Origin: Hydrogenophaga sp. 2FB
Lineage (GTDB): Bacteria > Pseudomonadota > Gammaproteobacteria > Burkholderiales > Burkholderiaceae_C
Length of the DNA: 64,000 nucleotides
Assembly (NCBI RefSeq): GCF_005503365.1
Contig: NZ_SCML01000023.1
Location: 1-64,000 of the forward strand
Direction of reading: 5' to 3'
The translations under genes and the position numbers were made by a program. Shown here piece by piece: positions 8,225 to 16,387 of this stretch. Below the pieces are notes generated by a model. The model did no database searches. It saw only the letters and a program-made list of their open reading frames with translations, and was not told where the DNA came from. Position 1 is the first letter of the stretch. Each line of letters starts with the position of its first letter.

Positions 8225-10024
8225 TCAGGCTCCAGCCGGCCGGTCGTTCCTGGCCCACGCTTCGGCCGCCACCTCCGAGGGCGGCACGTTCTGCGGGATG
8301 TAGTCGGTCTTCAGGCCCGGAACGCCGTAGTCGTAGGCCCAGCGATGCACCGTGGGCAGTTCCTGGCCGAAGTTGCCGTGGGCGGGCGGTGTCTCGGGCG
8401 TCATCCATTCCAGGCTCGTGGCCTGCCAGGGGTTGCCGCCCGCGGGCTTGCCCTTGAAGTAGCTGTGCGCCAGGTTGTAGAGAAAGACCAGTTGCACCGC
8501 GCCGACCACGAAGGCCGCCAACGAGATCCAGACATTGAGCAGGTGCGCCGAGTCCGGGATGAAGTTGGTGCCGCCGAAGCCGTAGTAGCGCCGCGGGATC
8601 CCCATGAAGCCCAGGTAGTGCATGGGATAGAAGATGGCGTAGGTGCCGACGAAGGTGACCCAGAAGTGCAACTTGCCCAGGGTGTCGTCGAGCATGCGCC
8701 CTGTGATCTTGGGGTACCAGTGATAGATGGCGCCGAACACCACCAACACCGGTGCGATACCCATCACCATGTGGAAGTGGGCCACGACGAACATGGTGTC
8801 CGACAGCGGCAGGTCGACCACCACGTTGCCGAGGAACAGCCCCGTCAGTCCGCCGTTGACGAAAGTGAAGATGAAGGCGATGGCGAACAGCATCGGCACA
8901 TTCAGACGGATATTGCCCTTCCACAGGGTCAGCACCCAGTTGTAGACCTTGATCGCCGTGGGCACCGCGATGATCAGGGTGGTGGTGGCGAAAAAGAAGC
9001 CGAAGTACGGGTTCATGCCGCTCACGTACATGTGGTGCGCCCACACGACGAAACTCAGGCCGCCGATGATCAGGATCGCCCATACCATCATGCGGTAGCC
9101 GAAGATGTTCTTGCGCGCGTGGACGCTGATAAGGTCCGACACCATGCCGAAGGCCGGCAGCGCCACGATGTAGACCTCCGGGTGGCCAAAGAACCAGAAC
9201 AGGTGCTGGAACAGCAGCGGGCTGCCACCGGTGTGGCCCAGCTGCTGGCCCTTGGAGACCAGCGCCGGCATGAAGAAGCTGGTGCCCAGCGTCTGGTCGA
9301 GGAACATCATGATGGCGCTCACGAACAGCGCCGGGAAGGCCAGCAGCGCCATGATCGTGGCCATGAAGATGCCCCACACCGTCAGCGGCAGCCGCATCAT
9401 GGTCATGCCGCGGGTGCGCGCCTGCAGCACGGTCACCACGTAGTTGAGGCCACCCATGGTGAATCCGATGACGAATACGCCCAGCGAGATCAGCATCAGC
9501 AGGATGCCCCAGCTGGCGCCCGGCGTGCCGTCCAGGATGGCCTGCGGCGGATAGAGCGTCCAGCCTGCGCCGGTGGGACCGCCCGGCACGAAAAAGCTGG
9601 CCACCAGGATCAGCACGGCCGCCAGGTAGATCCAGTAGCTGAGCATGTTGATGTAGGGGAACACCATGTCGCGCGCGCCCACCATCAGCGGGATCAGGTA
9701 GTTGCCGAAACCGCCCAGGAACAGCGCTGTCAGCAGGTAGATCACCATGATCATCCCGTGCATGCTCACCAGCTGCAGGTAGACAGCCGGATCGATGAAC
9801 GAGACCTTGCCCGGAAAGCCCAGCTGCAATCGCATGAGCCAGGAGAACACCAGCCCCACCAGACCGATGGCCATGGCTGTCAGCCCGTACTGGATCGCAA
9901 TGACCTTGGCGTCCTGGCTCCAGATGTACTTGCCGATGAAGGTCTTCGGGTGGTAGAGATGGGCCTCCGCCACCTCCACCGGCGGGGCGATTTCCGTTTC
10001 GTCGTGCGCAACATGAGTACCCAT
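8225..10024 (-). CDS. ctaD: cytochrome c oxidase subunit I (heme-copper oxidase)
   Basis: This 599-residue catalytic subunit of an A-family (caa3/aa3-type) terminal oxidase reduces O2 to water and pumps protons. The CuB ligand histidine with cross-linked tyrosine sits in FGHPEVYI, two further CuB histidines in VWAHHMYV, and the heme ligands in VAHFHMVMG. About twelve membrane spans are present. The length exceeds the roughly 530 typical of aa3 subunit I because of an extended C-terminus. It sits between subunit II (10045-11397) and the two subunit III genes. No heme A synthase or CtaG gene is nearby, so assembly factors must be elsewhere. Confidence 0.95.
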   Translation of the reverse strand: MGTHVAHDETEIAPPVEVAEAHLYHPKTFIGKYIWSQDAKVIAIQYGLTAMAIGLVGLVFSWLMRLQLGFPGKVSFIDPAVYLQLVSMHGMIMVIYLLTALFLGGFGNYLIPLMVGARDMVFPYINMLSYWIYLAAVLILVASFFVPGGPTGAGWTLYPPQAILDGTPGASWGILLMLISLGVFVIGFTMGGLNYVVTVLQARTRGMTMMRLPLTVWGIFMATIMALLAFPALFVSAIMMFLDQTLGTSFFMPALVSKGQQLGHTGGSPLLFQHLFWFFGHPEVYIVALPAFGMVSDLISVHARKNIFGYRMMVWAILIIGGLSFVVWAHHMYVSGMNPYFGFFFATTTLIIAVPTAIKVYNWVLTLWKGNIRLNVPMLFAIAFIFTFVNGGLTGLFLGNVVVDLPLSDTMFVVAHFHMVMGIAPVLVVFGAIYHWYPKITGRMLDDTLGKLHFWVTFVGTYAIFYPMHYLGFMGIPRRYYGFGGTNFIPDSAHLLNVWISLAAFVVGAVQLVFLYNLAHSYFKGKPAGGNPWQATSLEWMTPETPPAHGNFGQELPTVHRWAYDYGVPGLKTDYIPQNVPPSEVAAEAWARNDRPAGA

Positions 10025-10044
10025 TCAGCCTCCCAAGCGCGGGT

Positions 10045-11397
10045 TCAACGCGTGTTGATGTAGGCAAGGATGTCGCCGACCGCGGCGTCGTCCCTGAGCA
10101 TTCCCGAAATCAGTCTCATCTGGCCACCGTAGATGTCCTGCGGGTGCGCACCGCGCACGCCGTCACGGAAGTTCTTCAGCTGTGTGGCCATGTACCAGTC
10201 GTTCATGCCCTGCAGCCGCGGCGCGTTGGTCGCGGCGATGCCCTGGCCCTCAGCACCGTGGCAGGCGGCGCAGGTGGCCCAACGCGCACGACCCTTGTCG
10301 GCGTCGCCCTGGATGGTGCCCGCCGGCCGGGTGTCGGGCAGCGAGGCGATGTAGGCCACCACGTCGGCGACGGCGCTGCCATCCGCCAGCGTGGCCGCCA
10401 TGGGCGCCATCATCTTGCCGAAGGTGTCCTTCTCGTGCGCCCCCCGGGCGCCGCTCTTGAACAGGTTCAGCTGCCGCTCGAGGTACCACGCGCCCTGCCC
10501 CGCGAGCTTGGGCGCGTTGAGCGCCACATTGCCTTCGCCGTTGACGCCGTGGCAGGCGGCGCAGACGGCATAGAGGTTCTTGCCGATGGCGGCATTGGCG
10601 GCTGGCTTGTCGCGCAACTGTGCATAGGTCGGCTGCTGCTCCAGCCAGGCGGCGTAAGCGGCGGGCTCGTCCACCACCAGGCGGCCGCGCATGGCGAAGT
10701 GGCCGACGCCGCACAGTTCCTCGCACAGCAGGTCGAAGGAGCCCTCGCGGGTGGGCGTGAACCAGGCATAGGTGACCAGGCCGGGCACCATGTCCATCTT
10801 GACCCGCATTTCGGCGATGGCGAAGTTGTGCAGGACGTCCTTGGAGCGCAGCAGCACTTTGAGCGGCTTGCCCAGCGGCACCCGCAGTTCCGGGGTGGCC
10901 AGCAGGATGTCGTCACGACCGGCGGCATCCGTGGGATTCATGCCGAAGGGATTGGTGTCCGACACGTAGCGGGCGTGGGTGGTTCCGAGCTTGCCGTCCT
11001 TGCCGGGCAGGCGATAGCTCCAGTGCCATTGCTGCGCAACTGCCTCGACCACCTGCGCTTCCTGTGGCACGTTGATGACCTGCGACCACACCACCAGGCC
11101 GGGCGCGAGCATGGCGGCGACGCCGATGGCCGTGAGGACCAGCAGCCACCACTCGAGCTTCTTGTTCTCGGGCTGGTATTCGGCGTGCGCGCCTGGGCGG
11201 TGGCGGTAGCGGATCACCGCCCAGGCCATGAAGAGGCTGAGAGCGACGAAGACGAAACCGGTCACCCAGAAGGTGATGGTGATCGTGGTGTCGATGGCCC
11301 GCCAGTTGGAGGCGATCGGCGTGAAGTACCAGGGGCTCAGGAAGTGAAAGAGGACCGAGCCCAGCGCCAGGATGACGAGTGCAAGAGCGATCGCCAT
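10045..11397 (-). CDS. ctaC: cytochrome c oxidase subunit II fused to two cytochrome c domains
   Basis: This 450-residue periplasm-facing electron-entry subunit has two N-terminal membrane helices (residues 3-25 and 41-62) and a third hydrophobic stretch at 83-105. A cupredoxin domain follows with a CuA site: His190 and the CxExCxxxHxxM set at Cys225, Glu227, Cys229, His233 and Met236. Two class I cytochrome c domains follow, with CAACH at Cys279-His283 and CAACH at Cys376-His380. Ordinary caa3 subunit II carries one heme c; two is less common and resembles the coxM-type alternative oxidases. ATG 11397 (with a GGAG RBS) is preferred over 11415, which would overlap the preceding gene. Confidence 0.93.
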   Translation of the reverse strand: MAIALALVILALGSVLFHFLSPWYFTPIASNWRAIDTTITITFWVTGFVFVALSLFMAWAVIRYRHRPGAHAEYQPENKKLEWWLLVLTAIGVAAMLAPGLVVWSQVINVPQEAQVVEAVAQQWHWSYRLPGKDGKLGTTHARYVSDTNPFGMNPTDAAGRDDILLATPELRVPLGKPLKVLLRSKDVLHNFAIAEMRVKMDMVPGLVTYAWFTPTREGSFDLLCEELCGVGHFAMRGRLVVDEPAAYAAWLEQQPTYAQLRDKPAANAAIGKNLYAVCAACHGVNGEGNVALNAPKLAGQGAWYLERQLNLFKSGARGAHEKDTFGKMMAPMAATLADGSAVADVVAYIASLPDTRPAGTIQGDADKGRARWATCAACHGAEGQGIAATNAPRLQGMNDWYMATQLKNFRDGVRGAHPQDIYGGQMRLISGMLRDDAAVGDILAYINTR

Positions 11398-11398
11398 G

Positions 11399-11911
11399 CT
11401 AGGGCTCCGTCGCAATCCGTTTCAGCCGCCAGTAGAGGATGGCGGCCACACAGCCGAAGACGAGGTGCGCGGCCAGGGTGGCCGTGCCACGCAGGCCGGC
11501 CAGCCAGGGGAAGAATGCGGTGAGCACTTCGAAGTTGACCACGTACAGCAGCAAGCCCAGGAACGCGCCCGTCACCAACGCCTTTAGCGGCTCGGTGTCG
11601 AGCCGCAGTTGCGCCAGAATGGCCGCCAGCACCAGTCCGAAGACGATGCCCAGCACGTAGTGGGTGAGCAGCGCGATGGAGACCACGCTGACGCTGAAGC
11701 GGTAATCGGCCGTTTGCAGGCTGTCGGTTGCGCCGCTGAAGATCGGCGCAATCATGTGGGACGTCCGCCAGGGGCCGTCAGGGTTGAAGACGGCGGACCA
11801 GACCAGGTCCAGGACCATCAGCACGGCACCCGCGGCGAAACCGGAGACCGCTGCCGCGACCCAGTCCATCGCACGCCAGTGCCAGCTGCGCAAACCAAGA
11901 AACGTGTCCAT
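11399..11911 (-). CDS. four-helix membrane protein at the head of the oxidase operon
   Basis: This 170-residue protein has four predicted membrane segments (about residues 16-38, 73-98, 107-129 and 138-158). I do not recognise a named family with confidence; similar proteins accompany oxidase operons. It ends one base before the subunit II start, so it is almost certainly cotranscribed and coupled. No heme- or copper-ligand pattern stands out. A role in assembly or stability of the oxidase is an inference from position only. Confidence 0.65.
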   Translation of the reverse strand: MDTFLGLRSWHWRAMDWVAAAVSGFAAGAVLMVLDLVWSAVFNPDGPWRTSHMIAPIFSGATDSLQTADYRFSVSVVSIALLTHYVLGIVFGLVLAAILAQLRLDTEPLKALVTGAFLGLLLYVVNFEVLTAFFPWLAGLRGTATLAAHLVFGCVAAILYWRLKRIATEP

Positions 11912-12169
11912 GGCGCCCCCCCTCGTGCGAGAGATGTGCCCATGCTGTCCGGCTTGCGCCGGAACAACGCCGAGTACCCTTGTACACCCGCTAACCCGTC
12001 AACGCAAGCCAGCGCGCTTGCGCGCTGGCTCACGCAGTGCAGCGCTGTCAGTCTCAAGCCCGGAGGCAGCCCAAGCGAGGCAGCTCCGGTCGGGAAGCCC
12101 GGTGTCCGAGGTCACACGGCCTCGCTGCAAAGCCGTCGAATCTGCACCGCATGTGCAACCACACCGCCA
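11912..12169. other. intergenic region with two strong hairpins upstream of the oxidase operon
   Basis: This 258-base gap lies between the TPR gene (ending at 12170) and the oxidase operon, both on the minus strand. It contains CCGGC/GCCGG at 11949-11962 and a perfect 11-bp inverted repeat, AGCCAGCGCGC, with arms at 12007-12017 and 12020-12030. The second hairpin lacks a T-run. It could be a factor-assisted terminator for the TPR/transporter operon or part of the oxidase leader. No coding sequence is supported. Confidence 0.45.
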
Positions 12170-12616
12170 TCAGCGCGCTGCGCTGGCGGCCTTCGACGTC
12201 GCGATGGCCTTCTTCAGCAACTCGTACTCCGCGCACGGCCTGGTGGTGCACAGCAACTCCAGATACCGCAGGTTCTTGCGAGCGTTGGCCACGTCGCCCA
12301 AGGCCAGGAACAGCTCGCCCTGGTACTCCAGCGCGGGCCGGTGCTCGGGGTCGTACAGCAAGGCCTCGCGGTACCAACGCCCCGCTTCGTCGTACCGCTT
12401 GAGCTGGCGCAGGCTGTAGCCCAGCAGGTTGTAGACCTCGGCGTGCTGCACCGTGTGCGTGAGCGCGGTGAGCTGTGCAACCGCCTTGGCGTACTCGCCC
12501 GCATACACCTTGGCGCGCACGGCCGACAGGTCGGGCAGCTCGGACGACGGCGGTGCGCCGGCCGCACCGAGCGCCAGGTGAATGGCCGCCATCGCGGCCA
12601 CCGCAACGCGCCGCAC
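12170..12616 (-). CDS. secreted TPR-repeat protein
   Basis: This 148-residue protein starts with a short signal peptide (residues 1-20, cleavage near AGA-AP). It is followed by tetratricopeptide repeats: AEVYNLLGYSLRQLKRYDEA with WYREALLYDP, then PALEYQGELFLALGDVANA. TPR modules mediate protein-protein contacts. The gene starts 2 bases after the ABC-transporter ATPase stops, so it belongs to the end of the sulfonate-type transporter operon. What it contacts is unknown. Confidence 0.7.
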   Translation of the reverse strand: MRRVAVAAMAAIHLALGAAGAPPSSELPDLSAVRAKVYAGEYAKAVAQLTALTHTVQHAEVYNLLGYSLRQLKRYDEAGRWYREALLYDPEHRPALEYQGELFLALGDVANARKNLRYLELLCTTRPCAEYELLKKAIATSKAASAAR

Positions 12617-12618
12617 GC

Positions 12619-13416
12619 TCAGACCTCCGCAAGCTGAGGCGTTGGCGTGTGCGCCAACACCTCGCCCATGGCTTCGAGGATCTGGCGCTTGAGCGCGGCA
12701 AACGCCGGGCTCACACGGTCGCGCGGGCCAGGTGGCAGATCGATCTTCACCTGCTGGACGATGCGGCCCGGGTTGGCGTTCATCACCACCACGGTGTCGC
12801 TCAAGAAGATCGCCTCGTCCACATCGTGCGTCACCAGGATCATGGTCACGCCCTCGGCGCGCCAGATGCGCAGCAGCTCTTCCTGCAGGCGCACACGCGT
12901 GAGCGCGTCCAGCGCGCCCAGCGGTTCGTCAAGCAGCAAAATTTCCGGCTGACCGACCAGGCCGCGCGCGATCGCGCCACGCTGCGCCATGCCGCCCGAG
13001 AGCTCGTGCGGGTAGGCCTTCTCGAAACCCTGCAGGCCCACCAGCTCGATGTGCGACTGGATGGTGCGGCGCTGCTGCTCGGGCGAGAGCGCCGAGTTGG
13101 TCAGCGCCAGACCGATGTTCTGCTCCAGCGTCATCCAGGGCAACAGGCGGTGGTCCTGGAACACGATGGCGCGCGACAGGCTGGTGCCGGCAATGCGCTC
13201 GCCGTGCAGCAGGATCTCGCCCTCGTACGCCTTGTCCAGCCCGAGGATCAGCCTCAGCAGCGTGGACTTGCCACAACCACTGGGGCCGACCAGCGTGACG
13301 AAGGCGCCAGGCTCGACATCGAAACTCGCGTTGACCAGCGCATCCAGGCGCGGACGGCCTGGCACGGCATAGCTCTTGGAAACGGCCTTGACTTCAAGGC
13401 GACCGGGTTCTGCCAT
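12619..13416 (-). CDS. ABC transporter ATP-binding protein, nitrate/sulfonate/taurine type
   Basis: This 265-residue ATPase has Walker A GPSGCGKST (about residues 42-50), a Q-loop, the signature LSGGMAQR, Walker B ILLLDEPLGALD, and an H-loop in LVTHDVDEAI. It energises import through the permease at 13420-14265 and belongs to the SsuB/TauB/NrtD group. Genes run binding protein, permease, ATPase, TPR protein, with gaps of 9, 3 and 2 bases, so it is one operon. The substrate is most likely an alkane- or aryl-sulfonate, given the sulfur context and promoter, but taurine or another sulfur anion is equally consistent. Confidence 0.88.
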   Translation of the reverse strand: MAEPGRLEVKAVSKSYAVPGRPRLDALVNASFDVEPGAFVTLVGPSGCGKSTLLRLILGLDKAYEGEILLHGERIAGTSLSRAIVFQDHRLLPWMTLEQNIGLALTNSALSPEQQRRTIQSHIELVGLQGFEKAYPHELSGGMAQRGAIARGLVGQPEILLLDEPLGALDALTRVRLQEELLRIWRAEGVTMILVTHDVDEAIFLSDTVVVMNANPGRIVQQVKIDLPPGPRDRVSPAFAALKRQILEAMGEVLAHTPTPQLAEV

Positions 13417-13419
13417 GGT

Positions 13420-14265
13420 TTACCCCTCAAAGCCTTGTTTCCAGCGGAGCACGCGCCGCTGCAGCAAATACATCGTGCGGTCGATGCCGAAGCCCACGAA
13501 GCCGATGATCACCATGCAGACCAGCAACTGGTCGGTGAGCAACAGCCCCTGCGCGCGAAAGATCAGAAAGCCCAGACCTTCGAGGCCACTCAGGCCCTCG
13601 GCCACCACCACCAGCGCCCAGGCGAGACCGGCCGCGTAGCGCAGCGACACCATGATGGTCGGCGTGGCCGCGGGCAGGATGATCTTGCGTACCAGTTGCC
13701 AGCGCGTGAGCGTCATCACCTCGGCGAGTTCGATGTAGCTCTTGTCCACGCTGCGGATGCCCTGCAGCGTGTTCAGGAACACCGGGAAGAACACGGTCTT
13801 GGCGATCACCAGAATCTTGGCCGGCGCACCCAGGCCCAGCCACAGCACGATCAGCGGAAACCAGGCGATGCCGGGAATGTGGCGGATGGTGTCGAAGGTG
13901 GGTGAGAGGAATTGTTCGAACCGCTTCGACAACCCCGCGGCCACACCGAGCACCACGGCGGCCAACGCGCCGTACAGGAAGCCCTGCGAGACGAGAGACA
14001 GGCTCACCGCGAAATCGAGCAGCAGCTTCTGCTCGGTCAGCATCCTGAAGAAGGCCTCCACCACCTTGATCGGCGCGGGCAGGAAGACCGGGTCGATCCA
14101 GGCCAGGCTGGCCGCCGTCTGCCACAGCAGCAGCACGGCGGCGGGCAGCACGAAACCGATGGCACGGCTGGGCGAGAGCCCTTGCAGGAACTTCGCCAGA
14201 AGCGTCGGCGCGCCGGGGTCCACCGGTGTGGCCGCCGACGGCAGGGTTTGCGTCAGGGTGTTCAT
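13420..14265 (-). CDS. ABC transporter permease, sulfonate/taurine type
   Basis: This 281-residue inner-membrane permease of the SsuC/TauC group has about six spans. It contains the cytoplasmic EAA-type loop that contacts the ATPase (around ELAEVMTLTRWQLVRKIILP). The preceding KSYI and following TPTIMVSLRYAAGLAW are typical. Start ATG 14265 lies 9 bases after the binding-protein stop. It partners the ATPase at 12619-13416 and the periplasmic protein at 14275-15369. Confidence 0.88.
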   Translation of the reverse strand: MNTLTQTLPSAATPVDPGAPTLLAKFLQGLSPSRAIGFVLPAAVLLLWQTAASLAWIDPVFLPAPIKVVEAFFRMLTEQKLLLDFAVSLSLVSQGFLYGALAAVVLGVAAGLSKRFEQFLSPTFDTIRHIPGIAWFPLIVLWLGLGAPAKILVIAKTVFFPVFLNTLQGIRSVDKSYIELAEVMTLTRWQLVRKIILPAATPTIMVSLRYAAGLAWALVVVAEGLSGLEGLGFLIFRAQGLLLTDQLLVCMVIIGFVGFGIDRTMYLLQRRVLRWKQGFEG

Positions 14266-14274
14266 GGCGTTCGT

Positions 14275-15369
14275 TCAGCGGTAGATCGAGTGCGAGCCAC
14301 CCGCGAAGAAGCGGCCGTCGACGAAGGCGTCCACCTGCGCATCGGTCAGGCGGCGTTCGCCCAGGATGTCGTCGCCCTGCTTCACGTACCAGTCGATGAA
14401 GGTCTTGATGGAGTTGCGCGCGCGCTGGGCGTTGGGCTCGCCGGCCATGAACTCCCATTGGCCCAGGTGGGTGATCTGGAATTTGGCCACTTCCACCGGC
14501 ACGCGCGTTTCGCGCGCGACGATCTTCGCGGCCTCGTCCACGTTGTCCAGCGTCCAGGCCATGGCGCGTTCGCGCGAAGCCAGGAAGGCTTTCACCGCCT
14601 CGGGGTACTTGTTGACGAACTCGCGTTTGGCGAAGTACGTCACGCGACCCGCGTGGTTCACGTACACGCCATCGTCCGGCACATGGCCGATCACCTTGAG
14701 CTTGCCCGAGAGCCAGGCGCCCGTGGCGTTGCCCGCGGCCAGGTGCGTGGTGGTGGCGTCCAGCGCGCCGGAGATCACCGCCGAAATGGCCACCGTGGGG
14801 TTGTCGATCGATTCGTAGCGCACGCGGCCCTTGGTCTGGCGTGTGTCCAGCGGCAAGCCCACCGAGTTCAGCGCTTCGGTGGGGGCGGACCAGTAGCAGC
14901 TGATGCGGCTGCTGCCGAACTTCTTGCCGTCCAGGTCGGCCAGGGTGTTCACCGACTTGTTCGACACCGCGGCCAGCACCGGCGCGCGGTAGCGGTTGGA
15001 GGTTTCCGAGGCCCAGATGATCACGCCGTCCAGCCCGTTGGCGCGGTGCACGGTGGCGGGGTAGATCATGCGCTGCGCGATCGAAATCGCACCTTTGGCG
15101 AGGGCCCCCGTTTCGGCGCCGACCAACTCCGCGCCGCCCGAAGCGATGAGATTCACTTCTTTCGTGCCGACCTTGGTGAACTCTTCCTTGAAGATGCCCT
15201 TCTCGCGGGCGATCACGGTCCATGGCGTGAGCTGCAGGTTGATGGCGGGCAGCACCTCGGCCACGGCGGTGCCGGGCTGCGCGAGCAGGCCGATGGCCAG
15301 CGCGGCGGCAGCGCTCAGGGCGCGCAGGCGGCCTTGGGTGTGTCGTGCGTTCTTCGCTTCGTGCGTCAT
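14275..15369 (-). CDS. sulfonate-type ABC transporter periplasmic binding protein
   Basis: This 364-residue NMT1/SsuA-like binding protein has a signal peptide of about 38 residues ending AVA. The mature part begins EVLPAINLQLTPW and shows the family order of a REKGIFKEE helix, a LVGAETGALAKG pocket segment, and a LDGKKFGSSR hinge. ATG 15369 has a GGAGAAA RBS; the longer frame to 15729 overlaps the divergent gene and is rejected. The minus-strand promoter between 15370 and 15470 matches the sulfur-type pattern of this window. The ligand is probably a sulfonate (inference). Confidence 0.85.
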   Translation of the reverse strand: MTHEAKNARHTQGRLRALSAAAALAIGLLAQPGTAVAEVLPAINLQLTPWTVIAREKGIFKEEFTKVGTKEVNLIASGGAELVGAETGALAKGAISIAQRMIYPATVHRANGLDGVIIWASETSNRYRAPVLAAVSNKSVNTLADLDGKKFGSSRISCYWSAPTEALNSVGLPLDTRQTKGRVRYESIDNPTVAISAVISGALDATTTHLAAGNATGAWLSGKLKVIGHVPDDGVYVNHAGRVTYFAKREFVNKYPEAVKAFLASRERAMAWTLDNVDEAAKIVARETRVPVEVAKFQITHLGQWEFMAGEPNAQRARNSIKTFIDWYVKQGDDILGERRLTDAQVDAFVDGRFFAGGSHSIYR

Positions 15370-15412
15370 GAATTTCTCCAGGTTGGTGGTGACGTTGTGT
15401 GTCGATGAGGCG

Positions 15413-15540
15413 CCGATTCTTGAGGCCGCTCGCGCCCGCGCCAAGGAAGGAAATCGGCGATGCATATGTGACGGCAATGCGCGCAGATGCTTATGCGCAT
15501 TTCGTGCCACACGGCCGCGTGGTGACCGCCCAGAATGCGC
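15413..15540. promoter_or_regulatory. divergent promoter region of the sulfonate-type operon and binding-protein/MauG pair
   Basis: On the minus strand ACATAT is followed at the usual spacing by TCCTT and an AAGAAT -10-like hexamer (at 15416-15421 in plus coordinates), placing it within the shared sulfur-type architecture. On the plus strand GCTTATGC (15489-15496) and CAGAAT (15531-15536) precede ATG 15545, but the -35 position fits poorly. If CAGAAT is the -10, the transcript would begin almost at the start codon and be leaderless. Confidence 0.5.
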
Positions 15541-15544
15541 CCTC

Positions 15545-16387
15545 ATGACAGAACCGAAACATTTCGCCGACCGCCCACTGGGCCCCGTGCCCTGGCTGAT
15601 CGCCATGGGCATCCTGGCCTTGTGCGCGGCGGTGTTCGGCGCGATCGAATCGCGCGCCGCCGCCGCGGCGCCGCTGCCGGTGAAGGCGTTGCGCATCGGC
15701 GTCGCACCCAGGTCGCTGCCGGTCAGCACCGGCGAGCGCGACTACACCAACGGCAGCCCAGACGCGGCCTATGCGCAGGAGTTGGCGCACCAGTTGGGCG
15801 TGGAAGCCGTGCTCGTGCCCCTGCCCGCCCATGCGCAAGCGACCGCGCTGCAAGACGGTGCGGTGGACCTGGTGGTGACGCGCGCGCCCGTCGGTCCACC
15901 ATCGCCCGCGGCGCGTGTGCTGCACACCGGCCACAGCACAGGCCTGGGCGTGGCCATGCGCTCGGACACAGCCGTGCGCGAATGGTCGCAACTGGCCGGA
16001 CGCGTGGTCTGCGTCACGGCCGACAACGCCCGTGCGCAAGCACAGGCGCTGCGCGTGGGTGGTCGCGTGCGGGTGTTCGACGCGCCCGCGCAAGCGCTGG
16101 TGCGGGTGCGCACCGGCGACTGCGACGCCGCCCTGCTGGACCGCGCGCCGCTCGATGCCTTGCTGGCGCACAAGGAGTGGGCGAAGTTCGCCGCCACCCT
16201 GCCCCGCACCGATGTGCATCCGCTCGTGGCCTGGGTGGCGCACGAACGCGAGGACCTGGCCGCGCCGCTGTTCGCGGCGGTCAACGCGCTGGGCTCGACA
16301 CCGCAGTGGGCGCAGCGGCACCAGAAGTGGGCGGCCAACGTGGCCTTCGAGGTCTACTTCGACCAGACCGGGCCGGACTGCCATTGA
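15545..16387 (+). CDS. periplasmic substrate-binding protein (SBP_bac_3-like)
   Basis: This 280-residue protein has a hydrophobic signal (about residues 15-42, ending AAAAA) and a bacterial extracellular solute-binding family 3 fold, recognisable from KALRIGVAPRSLPV, the PDAAYAQELAHQLG helix and LQDGAVDLVVTRA. No permease or ATPase is adjacent; instead it overlaps a MauG-like peroxidase gene by 4 bases (TTGA). Orphan binding proteins of this kind accompany periplasmic redox enzymes such as quinoprotein dehydrogenases (MxaJ-like). ATG 15545 is used, although no RBS is visible; ATG 15605 would give a shorter signal peptide. Confidence 0.7.
   Translation: MTEPKHFADRPLGPVPWLIAMGILALCAAVFGAIESRAAAAAPLPVKALRIGVAPRSLPVSTGERDYTNGSPDAAYAQELAHQLGVEAVLVPLPAHAQATALQDGAVDLVVTRAPVGPPSPAARVLHTGHSTGLGVAMRSDTAVREWSQLAGRVVCVTADNARAQAQALRVGGRVRVFDAPAQALVRVRTGDCDAALLDRAPLDALLAHKEWAKFAATLPRTDVHPLVAWVAHEREDLAAPLFAAVNALGSTPQWAQRHQKWAANVAFEVYFDQTGPDCH

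Noticed and set aside
8078-10063. Very long open frame (661 codons) on the plus strand
   Set aside because: It is antisense to the clear cytochrome oxidase subunit I gene and shows the His/Arg-rich composition of a GC-rich shadow frame. Similar long shadows oppose many genes here.
12030-12160. Cobalamin-riboswitch-like string (GGGAAGCCCGGTG) upstream of the oxidase operon
   Set aside because: Only one short box resembles the consensus. The other conserved boxes are absent or out of order on both strands.
15545-16387. Amino-acid ABC transporter for the family 3 binding protein
   Set aside because: No permease or ATPase gene of that class is adjacent. The only coupled gene is the MauG-like peroxidase.
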